The notes under the pieces are model-generated. The model was not told where the DNA came from, did not search any database, and saw nothing but the letters and a program-made list of their open reading frames with translations. A program made the translations under genes and the position numbers. A stretch of DNA of 64,000 bases from Streptomyces sp. 840.1 (GTDB taxonomy: Bacteria; Actinomycetota; Actinomycetes; Streptomycetales; Streptomycetaceae): NCBI RefSeq assembly GCF_003751445.1, contig NZ_RJUU01000001.1:2237001-2301000 (forward strand), read 5' to 3'. Shown here in pieces: positions 49,499 to 58,417 of this stretch. The first letter of the stretch is position 1, and each line of letters starts with the position of its first letter.

Positions 49499-49554
49499 CT
49501 CAGGGCAAGGGTTGCGGGACCGGGGTCCGCTGTGGTGCTACGTGCTCGGCGGAG

Positions 49555-49809
49555 CTACTTCCACTGGGTGGAGACGCCGAAGCCGCCGGCGATGAAACCG
49601 AAGCCGACGACGATGTTCCAGTTCCCCAGTGCCTCGATCGGCAGATCGCCGTCGGTCACGTAGAACACGACGATCCAGGCCAGACCGACCAGGAACAGCG
49701 CCAGCATGACCGGCGCCACCCAACTGCGGTTGGTCAGCTTTATGGCCGTTGCCTGCTTCGTCGGAGGGGGCGTGAAATCGGCCTTCTTGCGGATACGTGA
49801 CTTCGGCAC
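49555..49809 (-). CDS. crgA: Cell division protein CrgA
   Basis: 84 residues from a GTG with AGGAGA eight bases upstream. Two membrane helices ([20 protein letters not shown] and [15 protein letters not shown]) follow a basic cytoplasmic tail ([11 protein letters not shown]). It coordinates growth and sporulation septation by interacting with the division machinery in Streptomyces. Length and sequence match the family. Confidence 0.95.
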   Translation of the reverse strand: MPKSRIRKKADFTPPPTKQATAIKLTNRSWVAPVMLALFLVGLAWIVVFYVTDGDLPIEALGNWNIVVGFGFIAGGFGVSTQWK

Positions 49810-49951
49810 GAGGAACTCTCCTGTCGATGCGCTGCGTTACCGCGCAGGGAACTGTTGGCTGACGCCGGACGTGGTGCGAGGGGGAAATCCTGCCTCCCCC
49901 GGGCGTCCGTTAGCGTAGTGCTTCCGTGGCGCCGAAGGAGATAAGGGTACG

Positions 49952-50719
49952 TTGAGCAATTCTGCCGACTCTCCCCCAGGGCCGGTCCGGCGCTCCCTCC
50001 GGAACCCGGTCAGAGTGCTCACCGCTGCCGTTTTCGCCCTTGCCGGTCTGATCTTCGTCACCAGCGCGAACACGGCCAAGGGCACCGACATCCGTACCGA
50101 CTCCTCGCTGCTGAAGCTTTCCGACCTCATCCAGCAGCGCAGCGAGAAGAACGCCGGGCTGGAGGAATCCGCCGCCTCCGTGCGCGGGGACATCGACGCC
50201 CTCGCCCAGCGCGACGACGGGAGCACCAAGGCGGAGGACGCCCGGCTCAAGGCGCTGGAGCGGGCGGCCGGCACCACGAAGCTCTCCGGCCGGGCCGTGT
50301 CCGTCACCCTCGACGACGCCCCGCCGAACGCCACCGCGAACCCCGGCTACCCCGATCCGCAACCCAACGACCTGGTCATCCACCAGCAGGACCTCCAGGC
50401 GGTCGTCAACGCCCTGTGGCAGGGCGGGGCCGGTGGCATCGAGGTCATGGACCAGCGGCTGATCTCCACCAGCGCCGTGCGCTGCGTCGGCAACACCCTG
50501 ATCCTCCAGGGCCGGGTCTACTCGCCCCCGTACAAGATCACCGCCGTCGGTGACCCCGGAAAGCTCCGGCGGGCGCTGGACGCCTCCCCGGCGATCCAGA
50601 ACTACCTGCTGTACGTGAAGGCGTACGGGCTCGGCTGGAAAGTCGATGAGCGCCAGGCGGTGACTCTTCCCGGCTACTCGGGCACAGTGGATCTCCACTA
50701 TGCGGAGCCGGTGAAGTAG
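49952..50719 (+). CDS. DUF881 membrane-anchored protein
   Basis: 255 residues from a TTG start. A membrane helix (VLTAAVFALAGLIFVTSANT) is followed by a coiled coil (about 55-110) and the DUF881 domain (about 115-250) with VTLDDAPPN, VNALWQGGAGGIEVMDQRL and ISTSAVRCVGNTL. Its ribosome site AAGGAG sits upstream. DUF881 genes neighbour crgA and sortases in actinobacteria. Function is not established. Confidence 0.85.
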   Translation: MSNSADSPPGPVRRSLRNPVRVLTAAVFALAGLIFVTSANTAKGTDIRTDSSLLKLSDLIQQRSEKNAGLEESAASVRGDIDALAQRDDGSTKAEDARLKALERAAGTTKLSGRAVSVTLDDAPPNATANPGYPDPQPNDLVIHQQDLQAVVNALWQGGAGGIEVMDQRLISTSAVRCVGNTLILQGRVYSPPYKITAVGDPGKLRRALDASPAIQNYLLYVKAYGLGWKVDERQAVTLPGYSGTVDLHYAEPVK

Positions 50720-50744
50720 CGAGCAGCTGCGGGGAGGCCGCCCG

Positions 50745-51473
50745 GTGTCGGTGCGACTGATCGTCAGGACGTTCAGCGAACTGTGCATCACGATCGGTGC
50801 CCTGATCGTCCTCTTTGTGGTGTACGTGCTGTTCTGGACCGGAGTGAAGGCCGCCGGTGCTACCGAGGGGCAGATCGACGACCTGCAGCGCCAGTGGGCG
50901 AAGGGGGCGGTCTCCGCACCCGCCCCGCCGGCATCGGCCTCACCTACCTCACCCACCTCGCCGAAGTCCCCGGGTCCGAAGCCCCCGGCCCCCGGGGCGT
51001 TGCGCGACGGGAAGCCGTTCGCGATGCTCTACATACCCCGCCTCGGCAAGGGCTGGGACTGGCCGATCCTGCAGAACACCGAGGTCAAGACCTTGCAGAA
51101 GGGTCTCGGGCACTACCGGGGCACCGCCCGTCCCGGAGCCACCGGCAACTTCGCGGTGGCCGGCCACCGCCGCACGTACGGCGATCCCTTCAAGGACTTC
51201 CCGAAGCTGCGACCCGGCGACCCGGTGTTCGTGACGGACGGGACGACGTGGTTCACGTACCGCATCGACAAGAAGCCCTACCGCACCGTGCCGAGCGACA
51301 TCGGCGTCATCGACCCCGTGCCGCGCAAGTCCGGCTTCGACGGGCCCGGCCGCTATCTGACGCTGACCACCTGTGACCCCGAATGGGGCAGCAGTCACCG
51401 GCTGATCGCCTGGGCGCACCTGGACGCGACCCAGCCGGTGACCGACGGAAGGCCGGCAGCTTTCCACAGCTGA
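50745..51473 (+). CDS. Class E sortase, first of three
   Basis: 242 residues from a GTG with GGGGAGG upstream. A membrane helix (ITIGALIVLFVVYVLFWTGV), a Pro/Ser-rich linker (about 57-85), then the sortase domain. His is in FAVAGHRRTYGD, Cys in LTLTTCDPEWGSSHRLIAW with the Arg following. It lies 25 bases after DUF881. It may act on proteins with LAXTG-like signals, as class E sortases do, or assist the two other sortases here. Confidence 0.9.
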   Translation: MSVRLIVRTFSELCITIGALIVLFVVYVLFWTGVKAAGATEGQIDDLQRQWAKGAVSAPAPPASASPTSPTSPKSPGPKPPAPGALRDGKPFAMLYIPRLGKGWDWPILQNTEVKTLQKGLGHYRGTARPGATGNFAVAGHRRTYGDPFKDFPKLRPGDPVFVTDGTTWFTYRIDKKPYRTVPSDIGVIDPVPRKSGFDGPGRYLTLTTCDPEWGSSHRLIAWAHLDATQPVTDGRPAAFHS

Positions 51474-51531
51474 CCCACGGCTCTGCCCCGGCCCTTTAGT
51501 CTGGTCCCGTATCGAATACGGAGGGGTCAGC

Positions 51532-51717
51532 ATGTACGGCTGGATCTGGCGTCATCTGCCGGGCAACGTGTGGGTACGCGGGTTCATCTCGCTCGTGCTC
51601 GCCCTGGCGGTTGTCTACGTGCTGTTCCAGTACGTCTTCCCGTGGGCGGAACCGCTGCTTCCGTTCGGCGATGTGACGGTCGACGGCGCGGCCGCGGCTC
51701 CGGGGGCCGGCCGATGA
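51532..51717 (+). CDS. Small membrane protein upstream of pabA
   Basis: 61 residues from an ATG with GGAGGGG. It has one membrane helix (FISLVLALAVVYVLFQYVF) after WIWRHLPGNVWVRG. The stop overlaps the pabA start (ATGA). The coupled arrangement recurs in Streptomyces, but the function is unknown. Confidence 0.75.
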   Translation: MYGWIWRHLPGNVWVRGFISLVLALAVVYVLFQYVFPWAEPLLPFGDVTVDGAAAAPGAGR

Positions 51718-52352
51718 GCGCCCGCATCCTGGTCGTCGACAACTACGACAGCTTCGTCTTCAACCTCGTCCAGTACCTCTACCAGCTCGGCGCCGAGTGC
51801 GAGGTGCTGCGCAACGACGAGGTGACCACGGCCCACGCCCAGGACGGCTTCGACGGCGTCCTGCTCTCGCCCGGCCCCGGCACCCCCGAGCACGCGGGCG
51901 TCTGCGTCGACATGGTGCGGCACTGCGCGCGGACCGGCGTCCCGGTCTTCGGGGTCTGCCTCGGAATGCAGTCGATGGCGGTGGCGTACGGCGGCGTCGT
52001 GGACCGCGCCCCCGAGCTGCTGCACGGCAAGACGTCCGCCGTGACCCACGAGGGCAAGGGTGTCTTCGCCGGGCTGCCCTCCCCCTTCACCGCGACCCGC
52101 TACCACTCGCTCGCCGCCGAACCGGACACGGTTCCCGAGGAGCTGGAGGTCACCGCGCGCACGGCCGACGGCATCATCATGGGGCTGCGCCACCGTGAGC
52201 TGGCGGTCGAGGGAGTGCAGTTCCATCCGGAGTCGGTGCTCACCGAGCACGGCCATCTGATGCTGGCCAACTGGCTTGCGCAGTGCGGTGACGCCGGAGC
52301 CGTCGAGAGGTCGGCGGGGCTCGCGCCGGTGGTGGGCAAGGCCGTCGCGTGA
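51714..52352 (+). CDS. pabA: Aminodeoxychorismate/anthranilate synthase glutamine amidotransferase
   Basis: 212 residues. Class I glutamine amidotransferase that supplies ammonia to a synthase partner. ILVVDNYDSFVFNLVQYL at the N terminus, nucleophile in VFGVCLGMQSMA, and the His/Glu pair in VQFHPESVLT. No component I gene is nearby, so the partner (PabB or TrpE) must be encoded elsewhere. It sits between a small membrane protein and a sortase, with overlaps on both sides. Confidence 0.92.
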   Translation: MSARILVVDNYDSFVFNLVQYLYQLGAECEVLRNDEVTTAHAQDGFDGVLLSPGPGTPEHAGVCVDMVRHCARTGVPVFGVCLGMQSMAVAYGGVVDRAPELLHGKTSAVTHEGKGVFAGLPSPFTATRYHSLAAEPDTVPEELEVTARTADGIIMGLRHRELAVEGVQFHPESVLTEHGHLMLANWLAQCGDAGAVERSAGLAPVVGKAVA

Positions 52353-53851
52353 CCCCACCGCGCCACGGACGCGACGCCGGTCAGGACGGCCCGCCCGAAG
52401 AGGGGACGGACGGGGCCGCGGGCGCGTTCGAGGCGGCGGTCGGCCAGCTGGCGGACCCGTTGAACGACCCGCTGCCCGGGGAACACGCCTCTCCGTGGTT
52501 CCGCGCGGAGCACGGCCCCGCCGGGACGGCCGGCCCGGACAGTACCCCGGGCGGCGCCGGTACGCCTCCGACGCAGACGCCACACGGGTCGCAGGCGGCT
52601 CAGGACCCCCCGCGTGAGTGGTACGACCCCGAGGGGTACGAACGGGACTGGTACGGCCGTCAGGGGCCCGCCCCGGCGGCTCCGGCCGAAGTGCCCCCCG
52701 CCGGCGACGAGACCGTCGCGCTGCGGACGGCGGACACCCGGCGAATAGCGCCTCGCGCGCAGTCCCAGCCGCAGCCGCAGTCCCAGCCCCAGCCGCCGCA
52801 CCGCCCGGAGCCGCACCGCCCGGAGCCGGGCCGCAGTCCGGCCGGCGAGGACGCCACGGAGGTCATGGCGGTAGTACCGGGCGCGGGGCGGACGGCAGGC
52901 CGGGAGGCGTCGGAGGCCGCGGGTCTCCTGGGTGCGTCGGGCGGCGCGGATGCCCCGGACGATCCGGGTGCCCCGGCTGCCTCGCATGCCTCCGAAGGGG
53001 AGCCGGACAGCTCCGGTGAGACCGTGCCGCCCACCGGAGGCCGGGCCGAGCGGCGGCGCGCTGCCAAGGGGCGCGGCCGCAGGCGCGGCGACCAGCGGCC
53101 GGGACCGTCGTCGGAGCCCGCCGCCCCGGCGAAGCCGATGTCACGCGTCGAGGCACGAAGGGCCGCGAGAGCGGCCAAGGACAGCCCGGCCGTCGTGGTC
53201 AGCCGGGTGGTCGGCGAGCTGTTCATCTCGCTCGGCGTGCTCATGCTGCTGTTCGTCACCTACCAGCTGTGGTGGACCAACGTGCGCGCCGACCAGATCG
53301 CCGGCAACGAGACGCACAAGATCCAGGACGACTGGGCCAGCGGGAAGCACGCCCCCGGAGCGTTCGAGGCAGGTCAGGGCTTCGCCATCATCCACATCCC
53401 GAAACTGGACGTGGTCACGCCGATCGCCGAGGGCACCAGCAAGGAGAAGGTCCTGGACCGGGGCATGGTCGGCCACTACGGCGAGAAGCCGCTGCGCACG
53501 GCGATGCCGGCAGACAAGCAGGGCAACTTCGCGCTGGCCGGCCACCGCAACACCCACGGTGAGCCGTTCCGCTACATCAACCGGCTGAAGCCCGGTGACC
53601 CGATCGTGGTCGAGACCCAGGACGCCTACTACACGTACGAGATGACGAGCGTGCTGCCCCAGACCTCGCCGTCCAACGTGTCGGTGATCGGCCCGGTGCC
53701 GCCGCAGTCCGGGTTCACCAAGCCCGGCCGATACATCACACTGACGACCTGTACGCCCGAATTCACGAGTACGTACCGAATGATCGTCTGGGGCAAGATG
53801 GTCGACGAACGGCCGCGCAGCAAGGGGAAGCCCGACGTGCTCGTGGGCTGA
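52349..53851 (+). CDS. srtE1: Class E sortase SrtE1-like, long N-terminal tail
   Basis: 500 residues from a GTG overlapping the pabA stop. The first 280 or so are a disordered Pro/Gly/Gln/Glu-rich cytoplasmic tail. Then one membrane helix (VVGELFISLGVLMLLFVTY) and a sortase domain with FALAGHRNTHGEPF and ITLTTCTPEFTSTYRMIVW. SrtE1 in S. coelicolor helps anchor long chaplins to the wall. The neighbour srtE2 supports this naming. The tail length is unusual for sortases but typical of this family in Streptomyces. Confidence 0.9.
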   Translation: MTPPRHGRDAGQDGPPEEGTDGAAGAFEAAVGQLADPLNDPLPGEHASPWFRAEHGPAGTAGPDSTPGGAGTPPTQTPHGSQAAQDPPREWYDPEGYERDWYGRQGPAPAAPAEVPPAGDETVALRTADTRRIAPRAQSQPQPQSQPQPPHRPEPHRPEPGRSPAGEDATEVMAVVPGAGRTAGREASEAAGLLGASGGADAPDDPGAPAASHASEGEPDSSGETVPPTGGRAERRRAAKGRGRRRGDQRPGPSSEPAAPAKPMSRVEARRAARAAKDSPAVVVSRVVGELFISLGVLMLLFVTYQLWWTNVRADQIAGNETHKIQDDWASGKHAPGAFEAGQGFAIIHIPKLDVVTPIAEGTSKEKVLDRGMVGHYGEKPLRTAMPADKQGNFALAGHRNTHGEPFRYINRLKPGDPIVVETQDAYYTYEMTSVLPQTSPSNVSVIGPVPPQSGFTKPGRYITLTTCTPEFTSTYRMIVWGKMVDERPRSKGKPDVLVG

Positions 53852-53886
53852 ACCGGCTGAAACATCATCACGACAGGGACGGTGCG

Positions 53887-54615
53887 GTGGCAGCGAGGAC
53901 CGAGGACCAAGAGCAGACCGGCGAGTCCGCGCCCCCGGTGCGGCGCGGGCGCCGCCATCCCGTCGCGACCGCGGTCAGTGTCTTCGGCGAACTCCTGATC
54001 ACCGCAGGCCTGGTGCTCGGACTCTTCGTCGTCTACTCCCTCTGGTGGACCAACGTGCTCGCCGACCGGGAGGCCGCCAAGCAGGGCCACACCGTCCGCG
54101 ACCGCTGGGCCGACGGCCCCGGGGCGCTGGACACCAAGGACGGCATCGGCTTCCTGCACGTCCCGTCGATGAAGAACGGCGAGGTGCTCGTCAAGAAGGG
54201 CACCGACACCGAGAACCTCAACGACGGCATCGCCGGCTACTACACCGACCCGGTGAAGTCGGCGCTCCCCTCGGCCGAGGAGGGCAACTTCGCGCTGGCC
54301 GCCCACCGGGACGGCCACGGGGCGAAGTTCCACAACATCGACAAGGTGCGGACCGGTGACGCGGTCGTCTTCGAGACCAAGGACACCTGGTACATCTACA
54401 AGGTCTTCAAGGAGCTTCCCGAGACGTCGAAGTACAACGTCGACGTGCTCCAAGAGGTCCCGAAGGGCTCGGGCAGGAAGAAGCCCGGCCGCTACATCAC
54501 GCTGACGACGTGCACGCCCGTCTTCACGTCGAAGTACCGCTACATCGTGTGGGGCGAGCTGGTCCGTACGGAGAAGGTCGACCGCGACCGCACGAAGCCG
54601 GCAGAGCTGCGCTGA
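53887..54615 (+). CDS. srtE2: Class E sortase SrtE2-like
   Basis: 242 residues from a GTG. A short basic tail, a membrane helix (VFGELLITAGLVLGLFVVYS) and a sortase domain with FALAAHRDGHGAKF (catalytic His) and ITLTTCTPVFTSKYRYIVW (Cys and Arg). The usual AGH is AAH here. It follows srtE1 by 35 bases and is probably co-transcribed. A strong bidirectional terminator follows. Confidence 0.9.
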   Translation: MAARTEDQEQTGESAPPVRRGRRHPVATAVSVFGELLITAGLVLGLFVVYSLWWTNVLADREAAKQGHTVRDRWADGPGALDTKDGIGFLHVPSMKNGEVLVKKGTDTENLNDGIAGYYTDPVKSALPSAEEGNFALAAHRDGHGAKFHNIDKVRTGDAVVFETKDTWYIYKVFKELPETSKYNVDVLQEVPKGSGRKKPGRYITLTTCTPVFTSKYRYIVWGELVRTEKVDRDRTKPAELR

Positions 54616-54682
54616 CGCGTACGCGGGGCCCGTACCCCCGTATAGACACGCCCCCTCGCAGGGCGGCGCACCCACACACCAC

Positions 54683-54736
54683 GACACAGCGCAGGGCCCC
54701 GGTCACCGTTTCGGTGCCGGGGCCCTGCGCTGTGTC
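54683..54736. terminator. Bidirectional terminator between srtE2 and pknB
   Basis: A 20-bp perfect outer stem (54683-54702 and 54717-54736) with a CACCG/CGGTG inner stem and a single-base bulge. It separates two convergent genes. Confidence 0.92.
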
Positions 54737-54779
54737 CGTGCCCGGAAGGACCCGGGGCGCGGACGGGGTGTGGCGTCGG

Positions 54780-56789
54780 TCAGTGCCGGGAGCGGCCGGA
54801 CAGGCCGCCGAAGATGTTGTTGTCTCCGCCACCCTGAGGGTTGCCGCCCATCGTGGTGAGGGTGACTGGGGTGTTCGCCGGGTCGGCCTGGGTGTTCGGC
54901 TGCGGGTCGATGCCGGTGACGATGGCGTTGTCGTCGTTCGAGCTGCCCTCCGCGAACTGGATGTTCGTGAAGCCGGCATCGGTCAGGATCTGCTTGGCCT
55001 CGGACACCTTCTTCGTCCTGACCTCGGGGACGGGCTGAGTCGTCGGCTCCGGCGGTCCCTTGGAGACCTTCAGGATGATCGAGGTGTCCTTGCCGGCCTT
55101 CGCGTTGGCTGCCGGGTTCTGCCCGACCACCTCGTTCGCGGGCTTCTCGGAGTCCTGCTCGGACCTGCCGATGTTGGTGAAGCCGAGCGAGTTGAGCTGG
55201 GCGACGGCGTCGTCGTACTGGCGGCCGTCCAGGGGCGGCACCGTGAGCAGCTTCTCCGTCGCGACCGAGATCTGGACCTCGGAGTTCTTCTCGGCCTTGG
55301 CATTGCCCTTGGGGGACTGGTCCAGGACGGTGCCCACCTCGGCGTCGGCGGACTCCACCGACTTCACGTTGACCGTGAAGCCCTGGTCCTCGAGGAGCTT
55401 GCGCGCGTTCTCCTCGCTCTTCTCCGTGACGTCCGGGACGCTGACCTTCGGCGCACCGGTGGAGACGAAGACCGTCATGGTGTCGTCCTCCGCCATCTGC
55501 TCGTCAGGCGTCGGAGTCTGACGGCAGATCTTGTTCTTCGGCTGGTCCTTGCACGCTTCCTTCGGGCCCTCCTTGAGCACGATGTTGGCGTTGTCGGCGA
55601 GCCGCTGAGCTTCCTTGACGGTCGAACCGACCATGGTGGGCGCGGCGAACTTGTCGGGGCCGCTGTTCGAGTCGCCGAAGACCTGCTTGCCGATCAGCAC
55701 AGCGCCGATCAGCACCAGGATGCCCGCGACGACCAGCAGGATCGTCGAGGTGTTGCTCTTCTTCTGACGGCGGCGGTCGGGCCGGTCGTCGTAGCCGTAG
55801 CCGCCGTCGTCCGGGTTGACCGGGGGCAGCATCGACGTCTGGGCGCCGTTCTGGTCCGCGGACCGCAGGGCGGTGGTGGGCTGGTCGTTGCCGTACCCGT
55901 CGTAGCCGCCGTAGCCGGCCGCGCCCATCGCCGCGGTGGCGGCGACCGGCTGGCCGTCGAGGCAGGCCTCGATGTCGGCGCGCATCTCGTCGGCCGACTG
56001 GTAGCGGTAGTCCGGGTCCTTGACCAGGGCCTTCAACACGATCGCGTCCATCTCGGGCGTGATCTCGGGGTCGAAGTTGCTGGGGGTCTGCGGCTCTTCC
56101 CGTACGTGCTGGTAGGCGACCGCGACAGGTGAGTCACCGATGAACGGAGGGCGGACCGTCAGCAGCTCATAGAGCAGGCAACCCGTCGAATAGAGGTCCG
56201 ACCTGGCGTCGACCTGCTCGCCCTTGGCCTGCTCCGGGGAGAGGTACTGGGCGGTGCCGATGACGGCCGAGGTCTGGGTCATCGTCATGCCGGAGTCGCC
56301 CATGGCGCGGGCGATGCCGAAGTCCATGACCTTGACCTGGCCGGTGCGCGTCAGCATGACGTTGGCCGGCTTGATGTCACGGTGGACGATGCCCGCGCGG
56401 TGCGAGTACTCCAGCGCCTGGAGGATGCCGACCGTCATTTCGAGGGTGCGCTCCGGCAGCAGTCTGCGGCCGGAGTGCAGCAGCTCCCTGAGCGTCGAGC
56501 CGTCGACGTACTCCATGACGATGTACGGGATCGAGACCCCGTCGACGTAGTCCTCACCGGTGTCGTACACCGCGACGATCGCCGGATGGTTCAGGGAGGC
56601 GGCGGACTGGGCCTCACGGCGGAACCGGGCCTGGAAGGACGGGTCGCGGGCGAGGTCCGCCCGAAGCGTCTTCACAGCTACGGTGCGGCCGAGCCGGGTG
56701 TCGTGGGCGAGGTATACCTCGGCCATGCCACCACGGCCGAGCACCGAGCCCAGCTCGTACCGGCCGCCGAGGCGACGCGGCTCTTCCAT
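54780..56789 (-). CDS. pknB: Serine/threonine protein kinase PknB with four PASTA domains
   Basis: 669 residues from ATG 56789; an upstream ATG at 56825 is less likely. The kinase domain has GRGGMAEVY, Lys40, HRDIKPANVM with Asp138, DFG at 156-158 and GTAQYLSPEQ. A juxtamembrane acidic region and helix (about 345-365) are followed by four outside PASTA repeats, each starting near a V/T-P-x-V/L motif (PTMVG, VPDV, VPPL, VPEV). PASTA domains sense muropeptides or lipid II. It heads the pbpA-rodA-pstP-fhaB-fhaA cluster at the downstream end. Confidence 0.95.
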   Translation of the reverse strand: MEEPRRLGGRYELGSVLGRGGMAEVYLAHDTRLGRTVAVKTLRADLARDPSFQARFRREAQSAASLNHPAIVAVYDTGEDYVDGVSIPYIVMEYVDGSTLRELLHSGRRLLPERTLEMTVGILQALEYSHRAGIVHRDIKPANVMLTRTGQVKVMDFGIARAMGDSGMTMTQTSAVIGTAQYLSPEQAKGEQVDARSDLYSTGCLLYELLTVRPPFIGDSPVAVAYQHVREEPQTPSNFDPEITPEMDAIVLKALVKDPDYRYQSADEMRADIEACLDGQPVAATAAMGAAGYGGYDGYGNDQPTTALRSADQNGAQTSMLPPVNPDDGGYGYDDRPDRRRQKKSNTSTILLVVAGILVLIGAVLIGKQVFGDSNSGPDKFAAPTMVGSTVKEAQRLADNANIVLKEGPKEACKDQPKNKICRQTPTPDEQMAEDDTMTVFVSTGAPKVSVPDVTEKSEENARKLLEDQGFTVNVKSVESADAEVGTVLDQSPKGNAKAEKNSEVQISVATEKLLTVPPLDGRQYDDAVAQLNSLGFTNIGRSEQDSEKPANEVVGQNPAANAKAGKDTSIILKVSKGPPEPTTQPVPEVRTKKVSEAKQILTDAGFTNIQFAEGSSNDDNAIVTGIDPQPNTQADPANTPVTLTTMGGNPQGGGDNNIFGGLSGRSRH

Positions 56790-56956
56790 AACTGTTCCAG
56801 CCCTCTCCGTCAGTCCTGACCGCACCGGTGTGCGGTCCGGCGGTGTGCTGTTCGCGCATACGCTACCGGCCGCGTACTACGTGATCGGCCCGCAGCCCCC
56901 ACCTGATATCCGACCGGTATCCCAACGTGCGGAAATGGCGTCCGGCGTGACGGGCG

Positions 56957-58417
56957 TCACTTCTTGCTGTCGATGACCGCCTGCATGACCTTCTTCGCGA
57001 TGGGGGCCGCCAGGCCGCCACCGGAGATGTCGTCGCGGGTGGCCTCGCTGTCCTCGACGACCACGGCGACGGCGACGGGGGAGCCGCTGTCGGTCTTCGC
57101 GTACGAGATGAACCAGGCGTACGGGTTCTCGCTGTTGCCGAGACCGTGCTGGGCCGTGCCCGTCTTGCCGCCGACGGTGACGCCGGGGATCTTGGCGTTG
57201 CTGCCCGTTCCCGACTCGACGACCGTCTTCATCATTTCCTGGAGCTTCTGGGCGTTCTCACCCGACAGCGGCTGGCTGAGCTGCTCCGGCTCGTGGGTGT
57301 AGATGTTGTCCAGGCTGGGCGACTGCCGGTTGGCGACCATGTACGGCTGCATCAGCTTGCCGTCGTTGGCGACCGCGGAGGCCACCATGGCCATCTGAAG
57401 CGGGGTGGCGCGGTTGGACGCCTGGCCGATGCCGGCCATCGCGTTCTGCGGCGGGACGTCCTTCGGGTAGATGCTCGCGGTGGCGCGGACCGGGGTGAAG
57501 ACGTCCTTGTTGAAGCCGAACTTGTCGGCCTGGTCGATCATCTTCTGGTTGCCGAGGTCATCGCTGATCTTGCCGAAGACGGTGTTGCAGGAGATCCGCA
57601 GCGCTTCCCGGAGCGAGACGTTCTCACACTGGATGCTGCCCTCGTTCGGCAGGTCCTGGCTGGTCTGGGGCAGGCGGAAGGGCACAGGCGACTTCGTCTT
57701 GGCGTCGATGTCGGTGTAGAGCCCGTTCTCCAGGGCGGCGGCCGCGGTGACGATCTTGAACGTCGAACCGGGCGGGTAGGTCTCGCGCAGTGCCCGGTTG
57801 AGCATCGGCTTGTCCTTGTCCTTCTGGAGCGCCTGCCAGGCCTTGGAGTCCTTGTCGGAGTTGCCCGCGAAGGTCGAGGGGTCGTACGAGGGCGTGCTGG
57901 CGAGCGCCAGGATGGCGCCGGTCTGCGGGTCGAGGGCGGCGACGGCGCCCTTCTTGTTGCCGAGCCCCGTGAAGGCGGCCTTCTGCGCGGCGGAGTTGAG
58001 CGTGGTGACGACGTTGCCGCCCTGCTTCTTGTCGCCGGTGAACAGCGACTTGGTCCGGTCGAAGAAGAGCTGGTCGTCGTTGCCGGTGAGGATGCCGTCC
58101 TCGATCTTCTCGATCTGCGACGCGTCGAACGCCTGCGAGGAGTAGCCGGTGACCGGTGCCCACATCGGGCCGTCCTGCCAGACCCGCTTGTACTTGAAGT
58201 CGCTGTCCTTGGTCTCCGTGGACCCGGTGACGGCCTTGCCCCCGTCGACGATGATGTCGCCGCGCTCGTGGGCGTACCGCTCGATACGGACGCGGCGGTT
58301 CTCGTCGCGGGTGTTGAGCTCGTCGGCCTTCACGTACTGGAGGTAGTTGGTCCGCGCGAGCAGGGCGAAGATGAGGACGCCGCAGAAGATCGCGATCCGG
58401 CGCAGGGGCTTGTTCAC
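56957..58417 (-). CDS. pbpA: Penicillin-binding protein 2-type transpeptidase PbpA
   Basis: 486 residues from a GTG overlapping the rodA stop. Membrane anchor (RIAIFCGVLIFALLA, 8-22), a non-catalytic N domain, then the transpeptidase with STFK at Ser218, SCN near 276 and KTGT near 418. It is the partner of the RodA glycosyltransferase in lateral or sporulation wall synthesis. There is no C-terminal PASTA domain. Confidence 0.95.
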   Translation of the reverse strand: MNKPLRRIAIFCGVLIFALLARTNYLQYVKADELNTRDENRRVRIERYAHERGDIIVDGGKAVTGSTETKDSDFKYKRVWQDGPMWAPVTGYSSQAFDASQIEKIEDGILTGNDDQLFFDRTKSLFTGDKKQGGNVVTTLNSAAQKAAFTGLGNKKGAVAALDPQTGAILALASTPSYDPSTFAGNSDKDSKAWQALQKDKDKPMLNRALRETYPPGSTFKIVTAAAALENGLYTDIDAKTKSPVPFRLPQTSQDLPNEGSIQCENVSLREALRISCNTVFGKISDDLGNQKMIDQADKFGFNKDVFTPVRATASIYPKDVPPQNAMAGIGQASNRATPLQMAMVASAVANDGKLMQPYMVANRQSPSLDNIYTHEPEQLSQPLSGENAQKLQEMMKTVVESGTGSNAKIPGVTVGGKTGTAQHGLGNSENPYAWFISYAKTDSGSPVAVAVVVEDSEATRDDISGGGLAAPIAKKVMQAVIDSKK

